NCBI GenBank assembly: GCA_015487555.1
Contig: WFPK01000044.1
Coordinates: forward strand, 1 to 37,758
Direction: 5' to 3'
DNA: 37,758 nucleotides
From: Phycisphaerales bacterium
Lineage (GTDB): Bacteria > Planctomycetota > Phycisphaerae > Phycisphaerales > UBA1924
The translations under genes and the position numbers were made by a program. Below, in pieces: positions 9,444-20,200 of the stretch. The notes under the pieces are model-generated. The model was given only the letters and a program-made list of their open reading frames with translations. It was not told the origin of the DNA and searched no databases. How positions within the stretch are numbered: the stretch's first letter is position 1; every line of letters begins with the position of its first letter.

Positions 9444-9475
9444 ACAGGCCCGATCATATGGTCGGGCCTGTTTTT
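9444..9475 (+). terminator. Rho-independent terminator after the M16 pair
   Basis: A ten-base stem ACAGGCCCGA (9444-9453) pairs with TCGGGCCTGT (9462-9471), with an eight-base loop and a run of five T. It lies 45 bases after the M16 stop and 28 bases before the Tricorn start, so it separates the two units or attenuates read-through into the Tricorn gene. Confidence 0.85.
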
Positions 9476-9503
9476 CAAGCCTCTACTTCCGAGGAGATCA
9501 GCA

Positions 9504-12500
9504 ATGTCGATCAGGCATCTCTTGGCGCTCTCATTCACACTCAGCGCAGTGGCATCTATCGCCCGTGGGGTTGATACACACGATGGACTGATTCAATACC
9601 CGGCGCTTTCGCCCGATGCACGCCACATTGTGTTCTCGGCTGCGGGAGATTTGTGGTCGGTGCCGATTGAAGGTGGAGCAGCGAATCGGCTCACGACGCA
9701 TCCGGGGATCGAAGCGCAGAGCCGATTTCGCGCCGATGGTTCGCAGATTGTGTTCGAGTCGAATCGGGACGGGACCCAGAACCTCTATACCCTCGAGCTC
9801 GATGAATCGCGAGGTGGGCTTGTCGCGGGGGAGATCAGGAGGCTGACGGTTTCTGATCGCCATGAAATGCTCGGCGGGTTTTCAAGTGACGGGAAATCGG
9901 TGCTGTTCTCGGCGTATCTCTATCCCGAAATCTATCGACACCCACGGATGTATCAGATGCCGCTCGATGGCGGGGCGATGACACGGGTGACGGATGCGTT
10001 TGGGCGTGGCCCGGCGACGCGATCGGACTCGGAGGATATCTATTTCATTCGCGGATACTACAACCCACACCGCGTTGCGTATCGCGGGCCGGGGAATCTT
10101 GATATCTGGCGCTTTCGCCCATCGGATAACTCGTTTATGCAGATGACCCAGTTCACAGGCAACGACATGAACCCCAATGTTCTGCCCGATGGGTCGTTGG
10201 TGTATGTGTCGAGCCGCGATGGGCAGTATAACTTGGTGCGATTGAATCCGGGCGCGACGGATCAGGACAGCAACGAGATCACGCAACTTACACACTTCAA
10301 GCCCGATGAAACGAATCCAACAACCATCGCTCATGGCGTGCGCGACCTTGCTGTTTCGCAAGACGGGCGCACCGCTGCCTTTGTGGTGTGGAATACGCTC
10401 TATACGCTTGATCTGGATGATGCGCGTGCGACGCCCAAGGTGGTGGATGTTTCGTTTGGCTCTGATATGCCTCGGAATCAGATCGAGCGGATGAATCTCT
10501 CAAAGAAGGTGTCCGAGGCAGCAGTGCATCCCTCAGGTAAGGCGATCGCTCAGGTTGCCCGCGGCGAGTTGTTCATTCGCAGCACCGAAGAAGGGCACCC
10601 GACGCACCGGATCACCGAGACCAGTGCACGCGAGCGCGATATCGCATGGTCGCCCGATGGGGTGAAACTGTATTTCACAGCTGACAATGAAAACTCGCTC
10701 GGTACGATTTACGCAGCGACGGTGACACTGGCCAAGGAAGACCTCGAACCCAAACCAGAACCAGAACCCGAAGCTGAGCCTGTCGAAAAAGAGGAAGAAA
10801 CGGCTGAAGAAATACCTGAAGAAATACCTGAAGAAGGTGCAGCCGAGGCGGCGGATGAAGAGGTCAAAGAAGAGGCTGAAGGGGAAGCTCAAGAAGAGCC
10901 CAAGGTTGAGTACGCCCAGCGATGGGCGACCGCGTTGCGCTTCGAGATCACGCCTGTGGTTGAGTCCGATTCGTTGGTGTTCGCACCGACCCCTTCGCCC
11001 GATGGCACCAAGCTGATGTACCTGCGGGATCGCGGGGACATCGTGATCCGCGAGCTGCAAACAGGCGAGGATCGTGTTGTGCGGGAGTTGTGGTCGGAGC
11101 CTGATATTTTGTGGGCATCGGATTCGCGGCATATTGTGTTCGCAGCGACAGACCTGGATTTCAATACCGATATTTTCCTGCTCGATACGCAGGTCAATGA
11201 GGATGGGGTCTTTCCAGAGCCGGTGAATATTTCGAGGCATCCCGATGTCGATCATTCGCCTGCGCTCTCGCACGATGGCAAGGTGCTGACTTTTCTTTCG
11301 GATCGTGATAATCAGAACTGGGCGTTCGATGTGTACGCAGTGAATCTCGATGCCGAGCTCGATGGGCTCCGGAGCTACGAGCTCGAGCAATACTACAAGG
11401 ATGCGGTTACAGCAGCGAAAGCGATCAAGCCGATCGAGCCGATGACGGAGGAATCGGCGGGTGATGAAGAGGGTGATGAGGAATCTGAAGGCGAAGCATC
11501 TGAAAAATTGGTGCTTTCGTTCGATGCGGACGATGCGTATCTTCGGATTCGTCGGTTGACATCGACGCCGGAATCAGAATCGGAGCTGGTGATGACCCCG
11601 GCGGGCGATCGCATCGCCTTCTCGACGGCGATCGATGGTTCGCGCTCGTATGTCAGCGTGGATTACAAGGGCAAGGATCGGAAAACAATCAAGTCGGGAA
11701 GCGTCAGTGATCCCCGTGTTTCGATCGATGGCAAGGCGCTGAGCTATGTATCGGGCGGGCAGGCATCGACCACTTCGCCAACGGGCGGAAAGTCCACCGC
11801 GCTGCCGATCAGTGCAACGATCACGCTCGATCGACGCGATGAGCTGGCGCAGAAGTTCGATGAGGCGGCTGGGCGATTTGGGCTCAGCTTCTATCACCCG
11901 GCGATGAAAGGGCTCGACTGGGATGCGATGACTGATCGGTATCGAACGCTCGTGATGCAGACACGCACCAAGCCCGCGTTTCAAAGGCTGGTCAACTTCA
12001 TGTTCGGCGAAGTGGACGCTTCGCACACCGGCATCTGGGGTGGCGATGGATTCTCGGCACCCTCGCCCGCCAACGGGTATCTCGGGATTGACTTCACACC
12101 CACCGATTCTGGATACCGCATCGACGCGATTCTGGAAGGCGGGCCGATTGATCGGATGAAGCATGGGCCCGCGGTCGGCGATACGATCGTTGCCGTTGGT
12201 GAGGTTCTCTTGGTCGATGCCAATACCGAGTCGGGGCTTGTTGATCTTCATGGCGCGCTCGCGGGGACCATTGGCGATGAGCTGCTCATCGAGTTTGCAA
12301 CACGCGATGATGAGACTGGGGAAAAATCGCACAAGATGGCACTCGTGACGCCGGTATCCTATTCAACGATGTCGGTGATCCGGTATAAGGACGAGGTCGC
12401 CAAACGCCGGGCGCAGGTCGATGCCATGTCGGGGGGCAAGCTTGGGTATCTGCATATCCGTTCGATGGGGATGGCGTCGGTGCGTGATTATGAACGCGAT

Positions 12501-13019
12501 CTGTTCGTCGCGGGCGATGGTAAGGAAGGGTTGATTATCGATGTCCGCGACAACGGCGGCGGGTGGACAACCGATATCCTGCTCGCCTCGTTGACCGCCC
12601 CCAACCATGCCTACACCATCCCACGCGGTGCCAATGCCGATGAAGTGCGCAAAGATAACTATCCACGCGATCGGCGATTGATCTATGCGTATTCGCGTCC
12701 GATCAATGTGCTCATCAACCAGAACTCGTTCTCCAATGCCGAAATCTTTGCCCATTCGATCCGCACCGCCAAACGCGGCACGCTCATCGGCACCCAAACC
12801 TTCGGCGGCGTGATCTCGACGGGCTCGTTCCGGCTCATCGACGGCACAACCGTTCGTCGCCCGTTCCGAGGATGGTATCTGCCCGATGGAACCGACATGG
12901 AGAACAACGGGGCCAAGCCGGACATTGATGTGCCTCAGCTTCCATCGGACGAAGCGGTCGGCAACGATCCTCAACTCGAAGCCGCGATCAACGAGCTGCT
13001 GGGGCGAGTGGGGGATTGA
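9504..13019 (+). CDS. Exported Tricorn-like protease 1 (beta-propeller, PDZ, S41)
   Basis: A 1171-residue Tricorn homologue, the family of giant peptidases that cut 6-12-residue peptides into 2-4-residue products. The start at 9504 has a GAGGAGAT Shine-Dalgarno and opens a signal peptide (MSIRHLLALSFTLSAVASIARG); an in-frame ATG at 9408 would translate through the terminator hairpin. WD40/TolB-like propeller repeats (SPDARHIVFSAAGDLWSV, RADGSQIVFESNRDG, SPDGVKLYF) fill residues 30 to about 750. A Tricorn core His sits in FYHPAMKGLDW near residue 797, a PDZ domain spans about 865-942, and the S41 nucleophile is probably S1077 in NQNSFSNAEIF. An acidic Glu/Pro stretch occupies about 409-469 and a second about 646-670. 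Archaeal Tricorn is cytosolic; here export is predicted. Confidence 0.92.
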   Translation: MSIRHLLALSFTLSAVASIARGVDTHDGLIQYPALSPDARHIVFSAAGDLWSVPIEGGAANRLTTHPGIEAQSRFRADGSQIVFESNRDGTQNLYTLELDESRGGLVAGEIRRLTVSDRHEMLGGFSSDGKSVLFSAYLYPEIYRHPRMYQMPLDGGAMTRVTDAFGRGPATRSDSEDIYFIRGYYNPHRVAYRGPGNLDIWRFRPSDNSFMQMTQFTGNDMNPNVLPDGSLVYVSSRDGQYNLVRLNPGATDQDSNEITQLTHFKPDETNPTTIAHGVRDLAVSQDGRTAAFVVWNTLYTLDLDDARATPKVVDVSFGSDMPRNQIERMNLSKKVSEAAVHPSGKAIAQVARGELFIRSTEEGHPTHRITETSARERDIAWSPDGVKLYFTADNENSLGTIYAATVTLAKEDLEPKPEPEPEAEPVEKEEETAEEIPEEIPEEGAAEAADEEVKEEAEGEAQEEPKVEYAQRWATALRFEITPVVESDSLVFAPTPSPDGTKLMYLRDRGDIVIRELQTGEDRVVRELWSEPDILWASDSRHIVFAATDLDFNTDIFLLDTQVNEDGVFPEPVNISRHPDVDHSPALSHDGKVLTFLSDRDNQNWAFDVYAVNLDAELDGLRSYELEQYYKDAVTAAKAIKPIEPMTEESAGDEEGDEESEGEASEKLVLSFDADDAYLRIRRLTSTPESESELVMTPAGDRIAFSTAIDGSRSYVSVDYKGKDRKTIKSGSVSDPRVSIDGKALSYVSGGQASTTSPTGGKSTALPISATITLDRRDELAQKFDEAAGRFGLSFYHPAMKGLDWDAMTDRYRTLVMQTRTKPAFQRLVNFMFGEVDASHTGIWGGDGFSAPSPANGYLGIDFTPTDSGYRIDAILEGGPIDRMKHGPAVGDTIVAVGEVLLVDANTESGLVDLHGALAGTIGDELLIEFATRDDETGEKSHKMALVTPVSYSTMSVIRYKDEVAKRRAQVDAMSGGKLGYLHIRSMGMASVRDYERDLFVAGDGKEGLIIDVRDNGGGWTTDILLASLTAPNHAYTIPRGANADEVRKDNYPRDRRLIYAYSRPINVLINQNSFSNAEIFAHSIRTAKRGTLIGTQTFGGVISTGSFRLIDGTTVRRPFRGWYLPDGTDMENNGAKPDIDVPQLPSDEAVGNDPQLEAAINELLGRVGD

Positions 13020-13041
13020 TTGAGAAGTTTGAAGAAATGAG

Positions 13042-13075
13042 CAAGCCCCGCGATGGGCATCGCGGGGCTTGTTTT
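13042..13075. terminator. Strong terminator between the convergent Tricorn genes
   Basis: A thirteen-base perfect stem, CAAGCCCCGCGAT (13042-13054) with ATCGCGGGGCTTG (13059-13071), has a four-base loop and is followed by TTTT on the plus strand. It sits 22 bases after the first Tricorn stop and 24 bases before the end of the second gene. The long stem could also stop minus-strand transcripts, although the T run there is poor. Confidence 0.9.
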
Positions 13076-13098
13076 ATAGGCTGATTGTGTTGAAGGGC

Positions 13099-16000
13099 TT
13101 ACTTGTCTTCGTCCGTGATCCCGATGCCCGATCGAACCGGAGGCGTTGGTCGGGCTGGTGGGTGATATCCGTTGGTCTTGATTTCTTCAAGCAGATATTC
13201 AATGGCGACATCGAGCTGAGGATCGGCACCATCGAGCATCAGTGCAGGATCGGCGTCAACCACGATGTCGGGCTCGACGCCGTGCCCTTCGATGCCCCAT
13301 GTGCCATCGAGTTCGTAGAACCCGAAGTTGGGCACCGTGACGGCTCCGCCATCAATCAAAGGCGGCACCCCCGAGATGCCAACAAGCCCGCCCCAGGTTC
13401 GGGTGCCGATGAGCTTGCCGAGCCCGTGATGCTTGAAGAGCCACGGGAACATATCGCCGCCCGAGCCCGCGTTGCCGTTGATGAGCATCGCCTTTGGGCC
13501 CTGGTGCGAATCATAAGGCCAAGGCCAATCGGATCCGTCGCGCCGGTACCAGTAGTTGGTGCGTGGGCGATTGAGCAGCTCGATGAAGCGGTTGGGGATC
13601 TGCCCGCCGCCGTTCCATCGCTCGTCGATCAGCAGTGCTTCTTTGAACATCTGCCCGTAGAACTGGCGGAAGAGTTCGTTTTGACCTTGGACGCCGGTGT
13701 TGGGCACATAGATGTACCCGATCTTGCCATCGGATGCCTCTTCGACATACTTGCGATTGGCTTCGACCCAGGCGCGGTACCGAAGGCTCGTTTCCGAACC
13801 CATCGGCTTGATCGTAATCTCACGCTCGTTGATGGTTTCCTCGTCGCCTTCGAGCGATGAAACGATCGTCAGTGTTGTCGGCGAACTGGCCAGTCCGATG
13901 AACGCTGCCCAGGGGTCGATGGTGGTATCGACTGCGCGGCCGTTGACTGCGGTGATGATGTCGCCTTCGCTGACGCCGAGCCCGAACTGGGAGAGAGGCC
14001 CGATCGCATCGGTATCCCAAGGCCCGCCTCGATAAATCTTGGTGATCTTGAATCCGGAAGCGTCATCCGAGGAAGCGACTGCGAAATCAGCGCCGAGCAT
14101 CCCGACATTTTCGCGTGGTTGCGAATCGAAGTCGCCGCCGAAGGAGTAGGCGTGCCCGACATTGAGCTCGCCGATCATTTCGCCGATGATGTACGCGACA
14201 TCCTCTCGGCTCACCGCATCATCAACCATCGGGAGGTAGTGTTCGAGCACCGCTTCCCAGTCCACGCCGTGCATGTTTTTGACATAGAAGAAATCTCGCT
14301 GACGACGCCAGGCATCGGTGACGATCTCTCGCCATTCTTCTCGGAGGTTGATGGTTTTGCGGAGCTTCATGTCCAGCGCCTTGGCGGTCTGCCCTGCTTT
14401 GGCATCGACGATGGTGAACCCGGCCGCGGTGACGGCCCCGAGTTTTTTGCCATCGCCGGACATGCTGAACCCGAACGCCATACCGAGCACCGTTTTCTCG
14501 GAAGGCTCGTCGGCGCGGACATCAATAAGCTTGATCGAGGCCCCGGTTTTTTCTCGGCGGACATAGAGCAGTTCGCCCTTGTCGTTCGAGGCCAGATTGC
14601 CAAAGTTCCCCGAATCGACACCAAGATCATAGGCCCGCGCCTCGAACCCCTCGAAATCAATCTCGACGGTTTCGCTCGCTTCGCCGGACTCTTTGACGAT
14701 CTCGCCGAGTTCTTCTTCTGAGATATCGGTCGAGGTGCGTCTGGACTTTGATGTACCGCCCATGCCCATCCCCTTGATTTCCCAGGTGCCCGTCATGGTG
14801 TCGCCATCGACGGTGGATTTCATGATGATGGTCATGCCGTTGTCGGTGGATTCGCGGTAGAACTCGTTGGTGTCGGGGTTCCATGTGACAACATCGCCCA
14901 GATCATCCGTTTCGCCCATTGCTTGGGTTTGCCCAGAGATATTGCCCTGGTCATCGACGATGATTGTCATAGAGTACGAGATATCATCGGTCGGCATCCC
15001 AAGGGCAGCAAAGCCCGATGCGGTGCCTTCCCACTTGCCCCAGAGCGGATGCTCGGTGTCGTATCCATCGAGGTAGGCAGATGCTTCATCTTCAGCACCT
15101 TTGTCTTCATCTGTATCTGCTTTGTCATTGCTGTCCTCTGCACCATCCTCGGGCTCGTCTTCCCAAGTTTCATCATCTGATTTGAGCAGGTGTGGATTTT
15201 CAACTTCGCCATTGAGCGGCACCGCAAGGAGTCTGCCGGTATTGGCATAGACAAAGGTTGACCCGACATCCTCATACTCAGGCGAGGTGAAATCACGATT
15301 CGAGGTATAGAACAGGTAGTCACCAAGCTGCGAGAACGCGGGCGATGAATCATTGAAGAACCCGGCGGTGACTTGATGCAGATCGCCGGTTTGGGTGTCA
15401 TAGATCCAGATGACTTGGCTGAACGAGTCCTTCAAAGATCGTGAATAAGTAATCCATCGTGAATCGTGCGACCACGAAACGCTCGGCTGTCCTGCAAGCG
15501 GGTCGGTATCAAAGTGCGTTACTTCACCAGTTTCCACATTCACCAGGTTCATCACGCCAGCCTTATCGACCGTGTAAATCGTCTTGGAATCAGGAGACCA
15601 AGTTGCGTTCATAAAATAGGTTTGATTCCCATCGGTCAGTTGTCGCGTTTCGCCTTTGCCGTCGGATTGGGTGATGTAGAGTTCATACTCGCCATCGCCA
15701 TCCGAGAAGTACGCGATCCATCGCCCGTCGGGGCTCCACGATGGAAGCCGCTCGGAAATACCCGAGGTATCGGTGATCTGGCGGACTGCGCCGTTCTCGA
15801 CGGGCACCGTCCAGATATCGCCTCGGGCTTCAGCGACGGCCCGCTTGCCGGTCGACGAAACGCCCCCGGCTTGAACATACTTGCTGACATCAATGGTTTT
15901 GTCGCGGAGCGATTCGAGCGCACCAGGGATCGTGATCTTGACGGGCTTGGATTTCTTGTTGCCCAGATTGAGCAGATGGATCTGCGATCCAAGCTGGAAC

Positions 16001-16824
16001 ACGATCTCGCCTCGGCTTGCCTCGGCTGGGCCCATCGAGGGGAACTTCACATCGTTGTCTGTGAAATGGGTGATCTGCTCGTGCTTGTCTTTCTTGGTGT
16101 CATAGCGCCAGATATTGAGCCGTTCCTCTTCACCATTGTCGGAGAGGTAGTAGAGTTTGTCCTTGTGCCACATCGGGAAGGAATCGGTGCCTTCCCAGTC
16201 GGTGATTTTGCGTGATTCGTTGGTGTTGAGGTTGAAGAGCCAGATGTCAGTTGCAAGCCCACCTTGGTACCGTTTCCATGTCCGATTTTCGCGCGAGTTA
16301 GGTGTGTAGGCGAGCCATTGCCCGTCGGGGCTGATCGAGCCACTGGCTCCGTAGGGGATCGGCATTGCTTCTGGGATTCCGCCTTGTGCGTCGACCGTGA
16401 AGAGTTTCTGGATCGCCGGGTTGCCGCTGAGCCCGTTGAACGAAAAGAGGAGTGATCCATCGGGTGTCCAATCGTGCAGCCGCTCGTTGCCTGGATGATG
16501 CGTGACGCGGTAGGCGACGCCGCCGTTGACATCGACGGTGTAGAGGTCTCGGTCGCCTTCATAGTTGCCAACGAAGGCGATGGATTGTTCGTCAGGACTG
16601 AACTTTGGATGCTGTTCTTGTCCATCTGGACTGACCACGGGGCGGGCGACGCCGCCTTTTCGATCAACAATCCAGATATCGTTGGCATAAACAAAGAGGA
16701 TATTGTCCTTGCCGACATCGGGATACCTGAACATTCCGGAGTTCTGGGTGTCGTCTTGTGCGAGAAGCGGGGTTGCTGCGAAGGCAACCCCAGCCGAAGC
16801 GATGAGCAGCATCGTCATTTTCAT
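13099..16824 (-). CDS. Exported Tricorn-like protease 2 with an extra inserted domain
   Basis: A 1241-residue paralogue of the gene at 9504, on the opposite strand. It has a signal peptide (MKMTMLLIASAGVAFAATPLLA), propeller repeats (SPDGQEQHPKFSPDEQSIAFVG, SPDGRWIAYFSDGDG, SWSHDSRWITYS), a core segment VKNMHGVDWEAVLEHY with catalytic-type His852, a PDZ domain (about 895-1000; IYRGGPW and LGVSEGDIITAVNG) and an S41 nucleophile S1121 in GNAGSGGDMFPW. An acid-rich linker at about 548-580 is followed by a segment at about 590-693 (HPLWGKWEGTASG, MTIIVDDQGNISGQ, DGDTMTGTWEIKGMGM) that looks like a small beta-barrel dropped into the propeller. That insert is not in the first Tricorn. Upstream, TATAAA at 16880-16885 (minus strand) is a possible -10. 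Probably works in the periplasm on peptides. Confidence 0.92.
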   Translation of the reverse strand: MKMTMLLIASAGVAFAATPLLAQDDTQNSGMFRYPDVGKDNILFVYANDIWIVDRKGGVARPVVSPDGQEQHPKFSPDEQSIAFVGNYEGDRDLYTVDVNGGVAYRVTHHPGNERLHDWTPDGSLLFSFNGLSGNPAIQKLFTVDAQGGIPEAMPIPYGASGSISPDGQWLAYTPNSRENRTWKRYQGGLATDIWLFNLNTNESRKITDWEGTDSFPMWHKDKLYYLSDNGEEERLNIWRYDTKKDKHEQITHFTDNDVKFPSMGPAEASRGEIVFQLGSQIHLLNLGNKKSKPVKITIPGALESLRDKTIDVSKYVQAGGVSSTGKRAVAEARGDIWTVPVENGAVRQITDTSGISERLPSWSPDGRWIAYFSDGDGEYELYITQSDGKGETRQLTDGNQTYFMNATWSPDSKTIYTVDKAGVMNLVNVETGEVTHFDTDPLAGQPSVSWSHDSRWITYSRSLKDSFSQVIWIYDTQTGDLHQVTAGFFNDSSPAFSQLGDYLFYTSNRDFTSPEYEDVGSTFVYANTGRLLAVPLNGEVENPHLLKSDDETWEDEPEDGAEDSNDKADTDEDKGAEDEASAYLDGYDTEHPLWGKWEGTASGFAALGMPTDDISYSMTIIVDDQGNISGQTQAMGETDDLGDVVTWNPDTNEFYRESTDNGMTIIMKSTVDGDTMTGTWEIKGMGMGGTSKSRRTSTDISEEELGEIVKESGEASETVEIDFEGFEARAYDLGVDSGNFGNLASNDKGELLYVRREKTGASIKLIDVRADEPSEKTVLGMAFGFSMSGDGKKLGAVTAAGFTIVDAKAGQTAKALDMKLRKTINLREEWREIVTDAWRRQRDFFYVKNMHGVDWEAVLEHYLPMVDDAVSREDVAYIIGEMIGELNVGHAYSFGGDFDSQPRENVGMLGADFAVASSDDASGFKITKIYRGGPWDTDAIGPLSQFGLGVSEGDIITAVNGRAVDTTIDPWAAFIGLASSPTTLTIVSSLEGDEETINEREITIKPMGSETSLRYRAWVEANRKYVEEASDGKIGYIYVPNTGVQGQNELFRQFYGQMFKEALLIDERWNGGGQIPNRFIELLNRPRTNYWYRRDGSDWPWPYDSHQGPKAMLINGNAGSGGDMFPWLFKHHGLGKLIGTRTWGGLVGISGVPPLIDGGAVTVPNFGFYELDGTWGIEGHGVEPDIVVDADPALMLDGADPQLDVAIEYLLEEIKTNGYHPPARPTPPVRSGIGITDEDK

Positions 16825-16930
16825 ATGTGTGTTCCCGTGTACGAGGCCTGTGAAGCCACCAATCGCGATGGCATGCTGATTTATACCGTTTTCTGTCGTC
16901 CGAGTTTCACGCTCTGGGAAGATGGTTTGG

Positions 16931-16954
16931 GCGATGGGGTAAGCGATGGGGTAA
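16931..16954 (+). repeat. Two tandem copies of GCGATGGGGTAA
   Basis: A perfect 12-bp direct duplication in the gap between Tricorn 2 and the tRNA gene. It lies 32 bases before the tRNA -35 box. Function unknown; it may be a simple slippage product. Confidence 0.6.
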
Positions 16955-16985
16955 GAAAGAATCCGAGGATCACGGCGATACCCGC

Positions 16986-17014
16986 TTGATTTCCCACTCC
17001 ATGCTGCGAATAAT
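16986..17014 (+). promoter_or_regulatory. Promoter of the initiator tRNA gene
   Basis: TTGATT (16986-16991) and AATAAT (17009-17014) are separated by 17 bases, the standard sigma-70 spacing. Transcription would begin near 17021, five bases before the mature tRNA 5' end. This is the best-formed promoter in the window. Confidence 0.65.
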
Positions 17015-17025
17015 CCCTTCCTGAT

Positions 17026-17099
<74 letters not shown>

Positions 17100-17157
17100 T
17101 TGAAATGTCGGTTGCAAAGACAATCGGCTCTACGGTTTACGCGAAGTGACAGTGTGA

Positions 17158-17190
17158 CGCCACCGAGAGGCCTCGGTGGCGTTGTTGTTT
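17158..17190 (+). terminator. Terminator of the tRNA gene
   Basis: A ten-base stem CGCCACCGAG (17158-17167) pairs with CTCGGTGGCG (17172-17181) over a four-base loop and is followed by TTGTTGTTT. It ends the tRNA transcript 60 bases downstream of the mature 3' end. Confidence 0.8.
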
Positions 17191-17224
17191 GGTGCGCAAG
17201 TGGTGGCAGGTCGTTTGTAATGTG

Positions 17225-20200
17225 TTATCTTGTTTCAACACGCATGGGCAACGAGACCTCGATTCCATCACGGAGCACGGTTGTGATGATTTCTTGGCCC
17301 GGTGAAAGTGCTTTGAGATGATTGGAAAATGCTCGCAGGTCGGTCATCTCCGTGCTGTCGATGCGTATGAGCACATCGCCCAGCTGCAGACCTGCTCGAT
17401 GAGCTGGTGAATCGGGAACGACCGAGTCAACCTTTACCCCTGGGCCTGCAAAGTCGAACTGGGGCACTATGCCGAAGGACACACGCCGGGCGCCGCTCTG
17501 GGGAGTTGCTTTATGATCCGCAACGGTCTTGATCCCTTCGATACGCACATTCATTGGCTCTTGGCGCTCGATGAGGTAAGACAAGGCCTCTTTGGCCACG
17601 GTCGCAACTTTTACCAGCCCAGCAAAGTCAAGTTTGTCGAGTGTGTCAGTTGGGCGGTGGTAGTCGCCATGGGCGCCGGTAAAGAGTTGCACCGCGGGGA
17701 CTCCTGCATTGATGAAGGACTCTTGATCTGAGCCTCCGACACGAGCAGCGATACTCTTGCATTTGATCCCGGTCACAAATCCGATCCCACGGAATATATG
17801 CTGCCATTCGTCGGCCGTCCCTGTTGCATGGATTGAAAGTTCGTTGTCGAATAGACGCCCAACGGTATCCATGTTGATCATGCCGCGCATGCCTTGGACA
17901 GGATAGGACGGGTGGGCCATATAGTGTTTAGATCCGAGCAGGCCGATTTCCTCAGCGGAGAAAGCGACGAATACCAGGTTCCGTGAGCCGCCTCCTTCTG
18001 CAGCCATGTTTCGAGCAAGTTCGATGAGGACCGACACGCCGCTGGCATTGTCGTCGGCTCCAAAGTGAATCTGCCCCTCGTTCCCCGTGCGGACATCGGG
18101 CCATCCAAGGCCAAGGTGGTCGTAGTGCGCGCCAAGAACAACCGATTGGTCAGCCCAGTCGGCGCGAGAACCGGGCAAGACCCCGACCACATTCATGGCT
18201 TGGGTCGGATCGCCATCCGGTCCTTGCTCGACCTGAAAGCGCTGGAACCATGTCCCATCATCGCCTGCGGGTTCGAGCCCCGCAGCTTCAAACTGTTTGG
18301 CAATGTAATGGGCCGATTCGGTGAGCCCAGCAGACCCGAGTCCTCGCCCTTCACGCTCGGGTGCCGCGAGCCATTCCACATGCGATTGGAGTTGGCGCTG
18401 CGAGAAGACCGGCGCGAGCTCGGCCAAGGGCATGCGCTGCTCAGGAACGAGCGATGCTATCCCACCTGATTCAAACTCGAAAACCAGGGGAGAATCTGTG
18501 GTTTCCCATTGTCCCTTGACAAAGTTCGTCGGCTCATCGCCTTCAAAGGCAAGGTATGAATACTTCCCATAGTGGGGAAGTTTGCGAGCAAATCCAGAGA
18601 ACGCGGCCTTCGGATCCACAGAAATCCATCCGATCGCCATCTCAGGATTTGAAGGGTTGCGTTGGATAACCACCACTGAGTTGTTGCCAGTTTCAACCCT
18701 GTCGCTTCCTAACACGACCGATTCAACAGGATGGGATGCATCAACGCGACGACCAAGGCGGAGCACATCGGTGGCAAACCGATTCGTTGGGCCAAGAATC
18801 CACACGCCCCGATCATCAGGCAACGCCTCGATCTCGTTCTCAGATACAACTTCAATGGCATGGCTGTCGGTATGCCAGCCTTCCATCAGTTTGCGGTATG
18901 GTTCCGCGTCTTCTCCCGAAGGAAGAACCGCCAAAACTTTCGGCTCGCCAAAGATCTGTCCGATCGAACTGGGAATCTCACGCGGGTCAAGCTCTCGAAA
19001 GAGGTCAAACATTGGGTCCGCAGAGAGCGCAGTAGGGCGTGCTTGGGTTGTCAGGGTGAAGGTGTGATCCTTGCTATTGGTTTCAACATGAAAAACCTCC
19101 TGCCCTTCTTCAAAGGCAATGGCAATAGGGATCGAGAGTGCGTAGGCCTTCTCAGTTTGATTCTGCTCGATGACCCCAGTGACTGTGTATTCACCTGAAC
19201 CGGACGGGCCGACAACGATCACATCGCGCAAGGCAATGCTCGGCGCACCGGTACGATCGACCCACTGAGTAAAGAATGACGAGAAGTCCTCGCCGGTTAC
19301 AGATTCAAAGCTTATCCGAATGTCATCGAAGCTTGCACGCTTTCCGCGATTCTTCCGATAGAAGTCAGACATCGCTGTACGGAATGCGTCATCGCCGACG
19401 CTTTGGCGGAGCATATGGAACAGCATCAATGACTTTCCGTAGCCAACGGCTTCAGTCGCGGCGCTGTGACGAGTGCGGAACTCGGAAAGAGGGAAGTCTT
19501 GTCCAGCCTTGACATAGTTCCGGTACTTCTGCAGCGATCCTCTGCGATACCCGTCTCCGTTGCCGCGCTGCTCCTGGATCAGGTGGTCGGCCATATAGGC
19601 GGTCAGCCCTTCGCACCAGTTGCCAGATTCATAATCAACAAAGACCGAGTTTCCCCACCAATTATGCAGGATTTCATGCGGATAGGAAGAGTGCAAAATA
19701 AACGGAAGGCGGATAACCTGCTCACCGAGAAGCGTAAACGAAGGCATCCCGTAACCGGTTTCCCAGAAGTTCTCAACCAGGGCAAACTTCTCGTATGGAT
19801 ATACACCAATAAGCTTCCGATACATCTCGATATAGCGAGCGGTGGCGTCGAGGTACTTTCGGCTGAGCGCTTCGTCCTGCTCATGGAGATAGACAAGCAC
19901 CTCGACCGAGCCCGCCATCTCACGCTGAGCGACCAACGGTCCGCCGACGAGGTAAATCTGTTCGAGATCGGCCCCCGAGTCCCATTCTGCACGCCGTGTT
20001 CCATCCGAGCCACCTGGCGCATTTGAGCTTCCGTTCCCTTGGCTGATGACATGCCAGTTGGCCGGGGCTTCCACTTCAACGGTAAAGCGGATCATCTCGT
20101 CGGCGAACTGGGGAATCCATGCCGTGCTGCCACTGAGAAAAATGCCCTCTGGACCGAGGATGCCGTGCGTTTCTCGTATCCCCTTGGAGTATTGCTCTTT

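Noticed and set aside
9408-9503. A longer Tricorn 1 N-terminus from 9408
   Set aside because: It would be translated through the terminator hairpin and would hide the signal peptide; the ATG at 9504 has a good ribosome site.
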